Shown: positions 43,294 through 52,218 of the stretch, in pieces
Numbering within the stretch: the first letter of the stretch is position 1
How the letters are laid out: each line of letters opens with the position of its first letter
Origin: Streptomyces noursei ATCC 11455
GTDB lineage: Bacteria; Actinomycetota; Actinomycetes; Streptomycetales; Streptomycetaceae
Reading direction: 5' to 3'
Assembly: GCF_001704275.1 (NCBI RefSeq)
Contig: NZ_CP011533.1
Span: forward strand, 7,936,001-8,000,000
Length of the DNA stretch: 64,000 bases
Program-made: the position numbers and the translations under genes
Notes under the pieces: model-generated
The model's database searches: none
Told to the model about the DNA's origin: nothing
What the model saw: only the letters and a program-made list of their open reading frames with translations

Positions 43294-43868
43294 CACTTCT
43301 CCTTCCGGGCGTCGGGCCGGGCCGCCCGCCGGGCCGCGGCGCACTGTTCGATCGCCTCCACGATGGGCTGGTAGCCGGTGCACCGGCACAGGTTGGCGGC
43401 GACCGCCTCGCGGATCTGCTCCCGGTCGGCGTCCGGCCGCTCGGCGAGGAAACCCTCGGCGAGCATCAGGAACCCGGGCGTGCAGAAGCCGCACTGCAGG
43501 GCGTGCCGCTCCCGGAACGCGCGCTGCAGATCGCCGAGTTCGTCGGGCCGGCCGCAGGACCCCGCCGACAGCGATTCGACGGTGCGGATCCGGGCCCCCT
43601 CCGCCTGCGCGGCGAACATCAGGCAGGCCCGCACCGGCCGGTCGTCGACCAGGACCGTGCAGGCGCCGCAGATGCCGTGCTCGCAGCCGACGTGGGTGCC
43701 GGTCAGCCGCAGTTCGTGGCGGAGCACGTCCACCAGCGTGCGGCGCGGCTCGGTGATCACCTCGTGCCGCTCCCCGTTCACGTCGAGGACCATCAGCTGG
43801 AGCTCCGGCGCCTCCGGGGCGGGGGCGTCGGCGGCGGGGGCGTCGGTCGGCCGGGAGTGCGTGGTCAT
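43293..43868 (-). CDS. [2Fe-2S] subunit of a molybdenum hydroxylase (nicotinate dehydrogenase-like)
   Basis: 191 residues. After an Ala/Pro-rich N-terminal 30, the plant-type ferredoxin cluster (GCEHGICGACTVLVDDRPVR, next Cys in ACLMF) and the second, helical cluster (CGFCTPGFLM and NLCRCTGYQPIV) are complete. It transfers electrons between the molybdenum and FAD subunits encoded upstream. ATGA overlap with the large subunit stop. Confidence 0.93.
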   Translation of the reverse strand: MTTHSRPTDAPAADAPAPEAPELQLMVLDVNGERHEVITEPRRTLVDVLRHELRLTGTHVGCEHGICGACTVLVDDRPVRACLMFAAQAEGARIRTVESLSAGSCGRPDELGDLQRAFRERHALQCGFCTPGFLMLAEGFLAERPDADREQIREAVAANLCRCTGYQPIVEAIEQCAAARRAARPDARKEK

Positions 43869-46258
43869 CGGGTGCTCTCCTGGTAGTGCCGGCGGTGCAG
43901 CGCGCGGTGCACCGTCTCGGGGGTGATCGGGGTGTCGTCCAGTTCCACGCCGGTGGGGCGCAGGGCGTCGTTGACGGCGTTGAGCACGGCCGCGGGGGCG
44001 CCGATCGTGCCGCCCTCGCCCGCGCCCTTCGCGCCGGTCTCGGTGAACGCGCACGGCGTCTGGAGATGGTGGATCGCCACGTCGGGGATCTCGTGCGCGG
44101 TGGGCACCTTGTAGTCCATGAAGCTGGTCGCCGACGGCTCGCCCTGGGCGTCGTAGGTCACCCGCTCGAACAGCGCCCCGGCGATGCCCTGGGCGATCCC
44201 GCCCCGGCACTGGCCCTCCACCACCTGCGGGTTGATGGCCACCCCGCAGTCCTCGACGCAGACGTAGCGCAGGATCTCCACCCGGCCGGTGTCGGGGGCG
44301 AGTTCGACGACGGTGCCGTGTGTGGCGTTGGAGAACGTGCCGTCGTTGAAGACGTCGAACGACGCCGTGGCGGTGAGCCCCGGCTCGATGTCCTTGGGCA
44401 GCAGATCGGCTCGTAGATAGGCGAGTTCGGCCAGTTCGACGTAGCCGATCGCGGTGTCGGGATCGTCCCGGCGGAACACCTCGCCGCGGCCGAGGGCGGT
44501 CCGGTCCACGGGAACGTCCCAGCGGGCCGCGGCGAGCGCGCGCAGCTTGTCGCCGAGCCGCCCGGCGGCCAGCCGTACGGCGCTGCCGCCGATCGCGACC
44601 GAACGGCTGGCGAAGGTGCCCCAGCCGTAGGGGACCCGATCGGTGTCCCCCTGGTGCAGCCGCACCTTGTCGAGGTCCAGGCCGAGTTCGTCCGCGACGA
44701 TCTGCGCCAGGGTCGTCTCGTGGCTCTGCCCATGGCTCATCGTCCCGGTGGTGACGGTCACCGCCCCGCTGGGATCCATCCGCGCCTCGGAGAGGTCGAA
44801 GCCGGGGACGACCGCCATCTTCCGCTGCGCGAAGGCGGCGGAGCCGTAGCCGGTCCGCTCGCTGAAGCAGGCGTATCCGATCCCCACGTGGCGGCCCTCG
44901 GCACGGGCCGTGCGCTGCCTGTCGTACCAGCCCTCCGCGCGCAGCGTCCGCTCGCACAGGTCCAGCGACTCCCGGTAGGAGCCGGGGTCGTAGGTGATGC
45001 CGTTGACGCCGGTGTAGGGGAAGGAGGTGATGAGGTTGCGGCGGCGGATCTCCACCGGGTCGAGGTCCAGTTCCCGGGCGGCGCGCTCGAACAGCCGCTC
45101 CATGACCATCACGTACTGCGGGCGGCTGACCCCGCGGTACGGGGCGGAGGGCGCCTTGTTGGTGGCGACCGCCCGGCCGCGCACCCGATAGGCGGGCACG
45201 GTGTAGACCCCCGGCATCTCCGCGGCGGCCATCAGCGGTTCGATGCCCGCGGTGAACGGATAGCAGGAGTAGGCGCCCATGTCGCACACCACGTCCGCGT
45301 CCAGCGCCAGGATCCGGCCGTTCGCGTCGAAGGCGGCCCGCACGTCGTAGTGCTGCTCGCGGGCGAGGAACGACGCCGACAGCGCGTCCTTGCGGTCCTC
45401 GATCCACTTCACCGGGCGCCGCAGCCGGAGCGCGGCCGCCGCCGCGGCGATCTCCTCCCGCCCCACCACGCACTTCAACCCGAAGCCGCCGCCCATGTCG
45501 GGCACCACCACCCGCACCGCCCGCTCGGCCAGTCGCAGGCACCGGGACGCCACCGTCCGCACCTGGTGCGGGACCTGGGTGCAGGTGTGGAGGACCAGCT
45601 GCTCCTCCCGGTCGTCCCAGTGCGCCACCGCGCCCCGGGTCTCCAGCGGCAGGGCGTTCTGCCGGCCGGTGCGGGCCTCCACCCGGACCACGCGGTCGGC
45701 GGCGGCGAAGACTTCGTCGATGCCGTCGGTGGCGAACAGCTCCACGTCCACCAGGGTGTTGCGGGCGGCCTCGGCGTGGACCAGCGGAGCGCCGTCGGCC
45801 AGCGCCGCCGCCTCGCTCGTCACCGGGGGGCGGACGGCGTAGCGGACCCGGGCGGCCTCGATCCCGTCCTCGGCGGCATAGGCGTCGCGGGCGACCACGA
45901 TCGCGACCGGCTCGCCGACGTACCGCACCCGGTCGCGGGCCAGTACCGGCATCGCCGTGGTGACGAACTCCTGTGGCGGACGGTCGAGTCGGGCGATGAT
46001 GTCGCCCGCCTTCAGGTCCTCCGCGGTGAACGCGGCGACCACCCCCGGCACCGCGCGCACCGCGCTCAGATCGATCGCGGTGATCTCGCCGTGCGCGACC
46101 GTGCTGCGGACGAACTGCGCGTGCAGCATGCCCGGCAGCGCGATGTCGTCGACGAACCGCCCGCGCCCGGTCAGCAGCCGGGGGTCCTCCCGCCGCGGCA
46201 CGGACCGCCCGATCAGCCGCCCCTCGCCCTGCCGCGCACCGTTCTCGCCCCGGGTCAT
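43865..46258 (-). CDS. Molybdopterin-binding large subunit, xanthine dehydrogenase family
   Basis: 797 residues, catalytic subunit. Family blocks: GRGRFVDDIALPGMLHAQFV, MGGGFGLK, APYRGVSRPQ, the GTMSHGQSHETTLAQIVADE cofactor loop, and GAKGAGEGG with the catalytic Glu near the end. Domain order matches CO/nicotinate/isoquinoline hydroxylase large chains. With an adjacent NicC and NicX, hydroxylation of nicotinate at C6 is the likely reaction. The frame stays open beyond 46258, but ATG 46258 overlaps the FAD-subunit stop (ATGA) and begins the conserved N-terminus. Confidence 0.93.
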   Translation of the reverse strand: MTRGENGARQGEGRLIGRSVPRREDPRLLTGRGRFVDDIALPGMLHAQFVRSTVAHGEITAIDLSAVRAVPGVVAAFTAEDLKAGDIIARLDRPPQEFVTTAMPVLARDRVRYVGEPVAIVVARDAYAAEDGIEAARVRYAVRPPVTSEAAALADGAPLVHAEAARNTLVDVELFATDGIDEVFAAADRVVRVEARTGRQNALPLETRGAVAHWDDREEQLVLHTCTQVPHQVRTVASRCLRLAERAVRVVVPDMGGGFGLKCVVGREEIAAAAAALRLRRPVKWIEDRKDALSASFLAREQHYDVRAAFDANGRILALDADVVCDMGAYSCYPFTAGIEPLMAAAEMPGVYTVPAYRVRGRAVATNKAPSAPYRGVSRPQYVMVMERLFERAARELDLDPVEIRRRNLITSFPYTGVNGITYDPGSYRESLDLCERTLRAEGWYDRQRTARAEGRHVGIGYACFSERTGYGSAAFAQRKMAVVPGFDLSEARMDPSGAVTVTTGTMSHGQSHETTLAQIVADELGLDLDKVRLHQGDTDRVPYGWGTFASRSVAIGGSAVRLAAGRLGDKLRALAAARWDVPVDRTALGRGEVFRRDDPDTAIGYVELAELAYLRADLLPKDIEPGLTATASFDVFNDGTFSNATHGTVVELAPDTGRVEILRYVCVEDCGVAINPQVVEGQCRGGIAQGIAGALFERVTYDAQGEPSATSFMDYKVPTAHEIPDVAIHHLQTPCAFTETGAKGAGEGGTIGAPAAVLNAVNDALRPTGVELDDTPITPETVHRALHRRHYQESTR

Positions 46259-47130
46259 CGCCGCCCCGCCTCCCGCCGCTCCGTCGCTTCCGCCGCCTCC
46301 GCGCAGGCCCGCTCGACCAGGGCCCGGACGAGCTGCCGCCGGTAGGCCGTGCTGCCGCCCGCGTCGTCCGGTGGATCGACGGCCGCGGCCGCCACCGCCG
46401 CGCACTCGGCGAATGATCCGCCGCCGGCCAGCACCGCCTCCGCCGCCGGCACCCGGACCGGCACCGGCGCCACCCCGCCGAGCCCCACCCGGCCGCCGCG
46501 CACCCGCCCTCCGTCGATGTCGAGGTCCACGACCGCCGACACGAGCGCGAAGTCCCCCTTGCGCTCGGCGAATTCGGTGAGCGCGGCGTGCGGTGCGGGC
46601 CGCGGGAAGACGATCTCGGTGAGCAGCTCGTCGGGCTCCAGAACGCTGGTGTACGGGCCGACGAAGAACTCCTCGGCCGGGACCCGGCGTTGCCCGCCGG
46701 GGCCGGCGACGCGCAGCCGGGCGCCGAGGGCGACCGCGAGCAGGCACCACTCGGCGGTCGCGTCGGCGTGCGCGACGCTGCCGCCGACCGTGCCGCGGGT
46801 CCGGATCGGCAGATGGCCGATCCAGCCCATGGCCCGGCGCAGCACCGCGAACCCGGTGCCCAACACCTCGTCGGGGGCGGTCTCCACGGTGTGATGGGTC
46901 GTCAGTGCGCCGATGTGCAGGGCGCCGTCGGGCCCGGCGCCGAGGTGGTCGAGTGCGCGCAGGGCGCCGATGTCGACGAGGTGACTCGGCCGGGCCAGTC
47001 GGAAGTTCATCATCGCGACCAGGCTCTGCCCGCCGGCGATGACCTTGGCGTCCTCGCCCAGTTCGGCCAGCAACTGGGTGGTGCCGTGGACGTCGCGGGC
47101 CCGGTGGTAGCGGAAGGGGGCGGGTTTCAT
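46255..47130 (-). CDS. FAD-binding subunit of the molybdenum hydroxylase
   Basis: 291 residues with FAD contacts AGGQSLVAMMNFRLARPSHL and TRGTVGGSVAHADATAE, and a CoxM-type C-terminal domain. It passes electrons from the iron-sulphur subunit to an acceptor. ATG 47130 follows AGGAAG. First of the three structural genes to be transcribed, it lies 72 bases after nicC. Confidence 0.93.
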   Translation of the reverse strand: MKPAPFRYHRARDVHGTTQLLAELGEDAKVIAGGQSLVAMMNFRLARPSHLVDIGALRALDHLGAGPDGALHIGALTTHHTVETAPDEVLGTGFAVLRRAMGWIGHLPIRTRGTVGGSVAHADATAEWCLLAVALGARLRVAGPGGQRRVPAEEFFVGPYTSVLEPDELLTEIVFPRPAPHAALTEFAERKGDFALVSAVVDLDIDGGRVRGGRVGLGGVAPVPVRVPAAEAVLAGGGSFAECAAVAAAAVDPPDDAGGSTAYRRQLVRALVERACAEAAEATERREAGRR

Positions 47131-47202
47131 GGGCTTCCTGTTCGTGTCGTCGGGCCGGTTCCCGGCGGGGCCCGGGCCGGGCGCGTCCGGTGCGGTGGGG
47201 CC

Positions 47203-48471
47203 TCAGCGGGCGAACGGATAGGAGAACGCCACCTGGTCGGGGTCGTTGAGCGGGGTCCCGCGCCACAGCCAGTCGTAGGAGAGGTCCGACTCGCCGTCGA
47301 AGCGGCGCAGTTGCGCGTCCCGGGCCCGCTGCTCGGGGCCGTCGGGGAAGTGGTAGAAGGTCTTGTTCTGCAAGGACGCCTCCTGCACCATCCCGGCGTG
47401 CTTGGCGCGCCGGTCGACGTACCGGCGCAGCGCCTGCGGCACCCCGGAGGCGGTGACCGCCCCCAGCTCCTCGGCCAGCACCGCGGCGTCCTCCATGGCC
47501 TGCGAGGCGCCCTGCGCCTGGTAGGGGAGCATGGCGTGGCAGGCGTCGCCGAGCAGCGCCACGTGCCCGTCCGTCCAGACCGGGTCCCGCCGCCGGTGGT
47601 ACAGGGCGAAGCAGCCGACGTCCTCCTTGGCCTTGGACAGCATCGCCGGCACCCGGTCGTCCCAGCCGGGGAAGGCGTCCACCAGGTCCTGCGGGGTGGC
47701 GGGCACCGTCCACTTCTCGGCGACCTCGTCGGTGCACGGCACACAGGCCACCACGTTCAGATACGCGCCGCCGCGGATCAGGTAGTGGACGAGGTGCCGT
47801 TCCGGCCCGTACCAGATGGTGCTCTGGAAGCGGTCCACCAGCCAGCGGGTGGCCGGGTCGGCGGCGATCAGCTCGCCCGGGATCAGGGCCCGGTAGGCCA
47901 TCTCCCCGGAGAACAGCAGGGTGTCCGGCGCCCCGATCAGCTCCCGCACCCGCGAGCGGACGCCGTCCGCGCCGATCAGCACGTCGCCGGCGAACCGCCG
48001 CCCGTCGTCGGTGACCGCCACCGGCCGCTCGGGCCGGGCGCGGTCCAGCTCGACCACCCGGCTCGCGGTGTGGATCGTCACGACCGGGCCCGGACCGGTC
48101 GGATCGAGACAGGCCGCCATGAGCACCTGGTGCAGATCGGCGCGGTGGTAGTGCCAGTACGGGGCGTCGAACCGGTCCTTGCACGCCTGGCCGAGCGGCG
48201 TGAGCGCCACCACCCGGCCGTCCTGCCAGCGCCGCCGCACCTGGTCGAGCGGTTCGGTGTGGATCGCCTCCAACTGCCGGCGCAGCCCCAGCCCGAGCAG
48301 GATCCGGCTGGCGTTGGGCGCGGTCTGGATGCCGGCGCCGACCTCGCCGAGCAGCGGCGCCTGCTCCAGGACGGTGACCCGCAGCCCGCGCTGGCGCAGC
48401 GCCAGCGCCGCGGTCAGGCCGCCGAGACCGCCGCCGGTGATGGTGACTTCGTAGGACTGACTGGGCACCAT
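47203..48471 (-). CDS. nicC: FAD-dependent monooxygenase, probable 6-hydroxynicotinate 3-monooxygenase
   Basis: 422 residues, class A flavoprotein hydroxylase: dinucleotide fold GGGLGGLTAALAL, RxxL region (YHRADLHQVLMAACL), GADGVRS and GDACHAMLPYQAQGASQAME. NicC decarboxylates and hydroxylates 6-hydroxynicotinate to 2,5-dihydroxypyridine. Salicylate-type hydroxylases share these motifs, so the exact substrate rests on the neighbouring NicX and molybdenum hydroxylase. ATG 48471 with GGAGGAAGC directly upstream. Confidence 0.82.
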   Translation of the reverse strand: MVPSQSYEVTITGGGLGGLTAALALRQRGLRVTVLEQAPLLGEVGAGIQTAPNASRILLGLGLRRQLEAIHTEPLDQVRRRWQDGRVVALTPLGQACKDRFDAPYWHYHRADLHQVLMAACLDPTGPGPVVTIHTASRVVELDRARPERPVAVTDDGRRFAGDVLIGADGVRSRVRELIGAPDTLLFSGEMAYRALIPGELIAADPATRWLVDRFQSTIWYGPERHLVHYLIRGGAYLNVVACVPCTDEVAEKWTVPATPQDLVDAFPGWDDRVPAMLSKAKEDVGCFALYHRRRDPVWTDGHVALLGDACHAMLPYQAQGASQAMEDAAVLAEELGAVTASGVPQALRRYVDRRAKHAGMVQEASLQNKTFYHFPDGPEQRARDAQLRRFDGESDLSYDWLWRGTPLNDPDQVAFSYPFAR

Positions 48472-48524
48472 GCTTCCTCCAGGACGTTCCGCACGGACAC
48501 GAGGGGACGGGACGCGGCGGCCGG

Positions 48525-49574
48525 TCAGCCGTCGGCGGGCCGGGCGTCGTCGACGAGCCGGCCGTCCACCACCACCTCCGTCCCGTCGACCGTCACCGAG
48601 CAGCCGCGCATGGCGATGTCGAGGTGGGCGTAGGACTCGCGGCCCAGTACGGGGTGCGGGCCCGTCGACCACAGGAAGTTGCCGGCGAAGGCCCGGGCGT
48701 CCATGCCCATCAGCTCGTCCTTGCCGTACATGGCGGTGGCGAACCAGTCGGCGGTCCGCATCAGCCCCCAGCCCAGGTGCGACAGGCTGCGCGCCCAGGT
48801 GTCCCGGGAGTCCTCGAAGAACGTGGCGAGCAGGTCGGCGTCGGCGCCGCCGCTGACCTTCTCGATGTGGCCGCCGGCGATCCGCAGTGTCACCGGCTCC
48901 CGGACGTACTCCTTGAACGGCAGCAGGATGTCGCCCGGGGCCAGCACGATCTGCCCGTCGGAGAACTCCGGCCAGCACAGCACCATGGTGCTCGGCCAGT
49001 GGTCCCACCGGCCCGGATCGTCGGCGAAGCCGCACTGGAACTCCGGCTTGGAGCCGCTGAGTTGGACGGTCAGGTCGGTGCCGGCGGCGGAGCGCACCCG
49101 CATCCGCGACGACCGCCGGAGCAGCTCGACGCCGCGCAGCACCTCGGCCTTGTCCTCCTCCTTGGGGAGGTTGCGGATCAGCACCTCGGGGGCGTCGCAG
49201 ACGAAGAGGATGCGGGTGCCGGTCCGGAGGATCTCCTGTTGGACCGGGGCGTGGATGAAGCCCTCGCGGGTGAGATCGACCACCAGGTCCGCCGATTTGA
49301 GCAGGTCCTGGGCGGTGGTGTCGTTGAGGACGGAGGTCAGCCCGGGGCCGGCGCCGGTGTGCGTGCTGGGCATCGGCGCGGGCGTGCCACCGGGGACGGT
49401 CGCGGCGATGACATGCGCGCCGCACGCCTTGGCCGCGCCGAACGCCGCCGCGACGTAGTCGCCGCGACTGTCCGGCTCGGCCAGCACCACGACGTGTTCG
49501 TCGGCGCGCAGTTTGCACAGCCGCAGCTGGCGGGTGAAGACGTCGAGCAGATCGACGGACGAGAGGTCGAACAC
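48525..49574 (-). CDS. nicX: 2,5-dihydroxypyridine 5,6-dioxygenase
   Basis: 349 residues, leucine-aminopeptidase (M29)-like fold used by the Fe(II) dioxygenase NicX, which opens the ring of 2,5-dihydroxypyridine to N-formylmaleamate. Family blocks: VVVLAEPDSRGDYVAAAFGA, LVVDLTREGFIHAPVQQEIL, GDILLPFKEYV, GIEK-like HIEKVSGGADADLL, SLSHLGWG and the His/Asp ligands near SYAHLDIAM. GTG 49574 follows GGAGGG with 5-base spacing. It is the first gene of the nicotinate operon, the promoter lying in 49575-49880. Confidence 0.87.
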   Translation of the reverse strand: MFDLSSVDLLDVFTRQLRLCKLRADEHVVVLAEPDSRGDYVAAAFGAAKACGAHVIAATVPGGTPAPMPSTHTGAGPGLTSVLNDTTAQDLLKSADLVVDLTREGFIHAPVQQEILRTGTRILFVCDAPEVLIRNLPKEEDKAEVLRGVELLRRSSRMRVRSAAGTDLTVQLSGSKPEFQCGFADDPGRWDHWPSTMVLCWPEFSDGQIVLAPGDILLPFKEYVREPVTLRIAGGHIEKVSGGADADLLATFFEDSRDTWARSLSHLGWGLMRTADWFATAMYGKDELMGMDARAFAGNFLWSTGPHPVLGRESYAHLDIAMRGCSVTVDGTEVVVDGRLVDDARPADG

Positions 49575-49880
49575 GGGGACCCTCCAGAAGACGCGTTCGG
49601 GGGCTGGGTGGTCGTCGGTGCGCGCGACGGGACGCTGCCGGCCCGTCGCCGTGGTCCTGTGGACATGCTCTGATCTGCGGTGATGCCATGCTGCTGGCAT
49701 CCTGACGAAGATAATCCGAACACGTACTATCTCGCCTTGGCAAGGGGTGCGCGCCGAGTTCGCCCACCCGGATTCCTGGCCGACCGTCAGGACCGCGACT
49801 CCCGCGGCCCGATCGGCGCCCGGGCGCGCGCAGCGGGGCGCGGCCCCCGGCCGCGCCCCGCCGACTGCCCCCGGATCCCG
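49575..49880 (-). promoter_or_regulatory. nic operon promoter region with three inverted repeats
   Basis: No gene seen. Three inverted repeats lie within 65 bases: ATGCCA-TGCTGC-TGGCAT (49683-49700), AGATA/TATCT (49709-49713 and 49728-49732) and CCTTG-G-CAAGG (49735-49745). This patch is less GC-rich than its surroundings and lies 110-170 bases before nicX. Candidate binding sites for the MarR regulator at the far end of the cluster. Confidence 0.45.
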
Positions 49881-50108
49881 CTACGGCAGGGGGCCGATCA
49901 CCTGCCCGGACGCGTCCCGCACCGTGATGGCCATCGCCGGGCACACCTCGGCCGCGTCCAACGCCCGCTCGTCCTCGGGGATCTCCTCCCGCACCGCCCG
50001 GGCGCGCGGCCCGTCCAGCGCGAACAGCTCCGGTGCGATCGCCGGGCAGGAACCCGAGGCGATGCACAGCCCCGGATCGATCTCCACCTTCCACGTCACC
50101 GCGCTCAC
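49881..50108 (-). CDS. 3Fe-4S ferredoxin partner of the P450
   Basis: 75 residues with the short Streptomyces ferredoxin pattern: cluster cysteines in LCIASGSCPAIAP and the distal CPAMAI. It supplies electrons to the P450 just upstream, whose stop overlaps its GTG (GTGA at 50105-50108). A single Cys triad indicates a 3Fe-4S rather than a 4Fe-4S cluster. Confidence 0.9.
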   Translation of the reverse strand: MSAVTWKVEIDPGLCIASGSCPAIAPELFALDGPRARAVREEIPEDERALDAAEVCPAMAITVRDASGQVIGPLP

Positions 50109-51295
50109 CACCCCACCGGCAGGACCCGCGGACCGCGCACCAGCATCTGGGTCTTCCACTCGATGTCCCCGGCCACGTGCAGCCCGGGGAACCGGGTGAT
50201 CAGCGCGGAGAGCGCCTCCTGGAGCTCCAGTCGGGCCAGCGGCGCGCCCAGGCAGTGGTGGACGCCGTGCCCGAAGCCGAGGTGCTGGGTGCCGGTCCGC
50301 TGGATGTCCAGCTTCCCCGGGGCGTCGAACCGCAGCGCGTCGCGGTTGGCCGCGCCCACCGCGACCAGTACGGGCTCGCCGGCCCGCACCAGCGTGCCCC
50401 CGACATCGATGTCCTCCGTGGCGTACCGCGCCTGACCCGCACCGCTCCCCAGGGGCACGAACCGCAGTAACTCCTCCACGGCGCCCCCGATCAGCTCGGG
50501 CTGCTCCCGCAGCAGGGCCAGCTGCTCCGGGTGGTCCAGCAGCGCCAGTACGAAGTTGGGGATCTGGGTGGCGGTGGTCTCGTGCCCGGCGACCAGGATG
50601 CCGACGCACAGATCGACCAGTTCGAGCTCCGTCAGCCGGTCGTCGACATCGCGCGCGTCGATCAGCGCGGTCATCAGGTCGTCCTGCGGATGCTTCCGAT
50701 GCTGCGCGATCAACTTCCCCATGTACGCCCGGAGTTCCTCGCGATTGGCGTCGAACTCCTCGGCCGTCAGGGAACTCGTCGACAGGGCGGCGTCGCTCCA
50801 GGCCCGGAACTGCGGCCGGTCCTCGGTCGGCACCCCCAGCAGCCGGCAGATGACCGCCACCGGGATGGGCAGGGCGTACCGGTCGACCAGGTCGGCCGGC
50901 GGCCCGGCCGCCTCCAGCTCGTCGAGCAGCTCCCGGGTCAGCTCCCTGACCTGTGGCCGAAGTCTTTCGACCTGACGGACCGTGAACGCCTTGGCGACCA
51001 GGGTGCGCAGTCGGGTGTGATCGGGTGGGTCCATGCTCAGGATGCCGCTGTCACGGCTTCCCTCGGACTGCCGCGGCTCGTCGTGCTTGACGCTCTCGGC
51101 CCGGCTGAAGCGCTGGTCGCCCAGGACGAACCGGGCCTCGGCGTACCGCGTCACGAGCCAGGCGGGCTCGCCGTATGCCAACTTGACCTTGAGAAGACCG
51201 GGGCGACTGCGCACCCGCTCGTACTCTGCCGAAAGATCGAGGCTCTCAGCGATATTGAAGGGGTAGGAGACGGGTGCTGTGCCGGCTGTGGTCAC
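50105..51295 (-). CDS. Cytochrome P450 (CYP105/107-like)
   Basis: 396 residues with the canonical set: I-helix VAGHETTATQ, ExxR (EELLRF), and heme loop FGHGVHHCLGAPLARLE. GTG 51295 follows GGGAGG. Operon with the ferredoxin. A TetR-type operator (51310-51327) lies directly before it, and a TetR gene is divergent, so expression is probably induced by a small molecule. It is next to the nicotinate cluster, but with its own regulator it may be independent. Confidence 0.92.
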   Translation of the reverse strand: MTTAGTAPVSYPFNIAESLDLSAEYERVRSRPGLLKVKLAYGEPAWLVTRYAEARFVLGDQRFSRAESVKHDEPRQSEGSRDSGILSMDPPDHTRLRTLVAKAFTVRQVERLRPQVRELTRELLDELEAAGPPADLVDRYALPIPVAVICRLLGVPTEDRPQFRAWSDAALSTSSLTAEEFDANREELRAYMGKLIAQHRKHPQDDLMTALIDARDVDDRLTELELVDLCVGILVAGHETTATQIPNFVLALLDHPEQLALLREQPELIGGAVEELLRFVPLGSGAGQARYATEDIDVGGTLVRAGEPVLVAVGAANRDALRFDAPGKLDIQRTGTQHLGFGHGVHHCLGAPLARLELQEALSALITRFPGLHVAGDIEWKTQMLVRGPRVLPVGW

Positions 51296-51309
51296 GGTGA
51301 CCTCCCTTG

Positions 51310-51327
51310 TGTAAGCACCTGCTTACA
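51310..51327. promoter_or_regulatory. Palindromic TetR-type operator
   Basis: TGTAAGC-ACCT-GCTTACA, a perfect 7-base inverted repeat with a 4-base centre. It lies 15 bases before the P450 start and 110 bases before the divergent TetR gene, matching the usual shared operator layout. Confidence 0.75.
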
Positions 51328-51436
51328 ACGGTAGGACGTGCGCTCGGGGCGGTCAACGATGGATTGTGGCCGTCGTCATGGCCGGCACGGCGGGCCACGG
51401 TGGTCATCCGACGGACCGACGGAAAGGGGAGTGGCG

Positions 51437-52066
51437 ATGCGGGAGGCAACGCGGGAGGTCGCGGCGCGGCCGGCGGGGGAGGCCCGGCGGGGCGGCGCCG
51501 GCGAGCAGCGCCGGGACGCACAGGGCACCCGGCGGCTGTTGCTCGACGCCGCCTCGGAACTCTTCGCCGAACGCGGCTACGAGCGCGCCACGGTCCGCGA
51601 CATCGCGGCCCGGGCCGGCGTCAACCAGGCCCTGCTGTTCCGCTACTTCGGGTCGAAGAAGGCGCTGTTCGGCGAGGTGATGGCGCGCGGCGGTCAGGAG
51701 CAGCTGCGCAGCACCCCCGCCGAGCGACTCTTCGACGTCGCACTGCGCGGCATGCTCGCCGAGGGCCGCGGCCCCGGCGCCGACCGGTCGCTGGAGGTCT
51801 GCCTCCGCTCCATCGGCGGCAGCGACGAAATCGCCGAGGCGCTGCGGGGACTTGGCGACGAGTACGCCGAGGTGCTGGCCACCCTCTCGCGGGCCGAGGA
51901 CGGCGCGCTGCGCGGCGATCTGGCGCTGTCCTGGCTGCTGGGCATCGGCCTGATGCGCGTGGTGGTCGGAAAGGAGCCACTGGCCAGCGCCGATCCGAAC
52001 ACCGTCTCGCGCCTGGTCGGGGAGGCCCTGGGCACCCTGCTGGAAGGACTGCCGAAGGCGGAGTGA
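51437..52066 (+). CDS. TetR-family transcriptional regulator
   Basis: 209 residues. The N-terminal helix-turn-helix is standard (LLLDAASELFAERGYERATV, then IAARAGVNQALLFRYFGSKK), followed by an all-helical ligand domain of the TetR_C_17/SCO1402 kind. ATG 51437 follows AAGGGGAG; GTG 51431 is less likely. Divergent from the P450-ferredoxin operon, with a palindrome between, so it most likely represses that operon and itself. Confidence 0.88.
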   Translation: MREATREVAARPAGEARRGGAGEQRRDAQGTRRLLLDAASELFAERGYERATVRDIAARAGVNQALLFRYFGSKKALFGEVMARGGQEQLRSTPAERLFDVALRGMLAEGRGPGADRSLEVCLRSIGGSDEIAEALRGLGDEYAEVLATLSRAEDGALRGDLALSWLLGIGLMRVVVGKEPLASADPNTVSRLVGEALGTLLEGLPKAE

Positions 52067-52218
52067 CGCCGTGCGGCAGGGATGTGCTCGGGGTGGCGCG
52101 GCCGGTGCTGCGTTCCGGTGACCCTCCGGCGGGTCTCCGCACAGGGCTGGATGGCCGACCTATTGTCGCGATTGCAGCAGAATGTTCCTTTTCTGCCCAG
52201 CTGAGTAAAGGTGGAACA

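Noticed and set aside
46259..48184. Extension of the molybdopterin subunit frame to 1439 codons
   Set aside because: The extra part overlaps the FAD subunit and nicC in another frame and has no homology pattern. ATG 46258 with its ATGA overlap is the real start.
42592..49574. Cluster as carbon monoxide dehydrogenase (cox) operon
   Set aside because: The large subunit lacks the CoxL active-site loop (AYRCSFR) with its Cys, and the flanking NicC, NicX and NicF homologues indicate pyridine catabolism instead.
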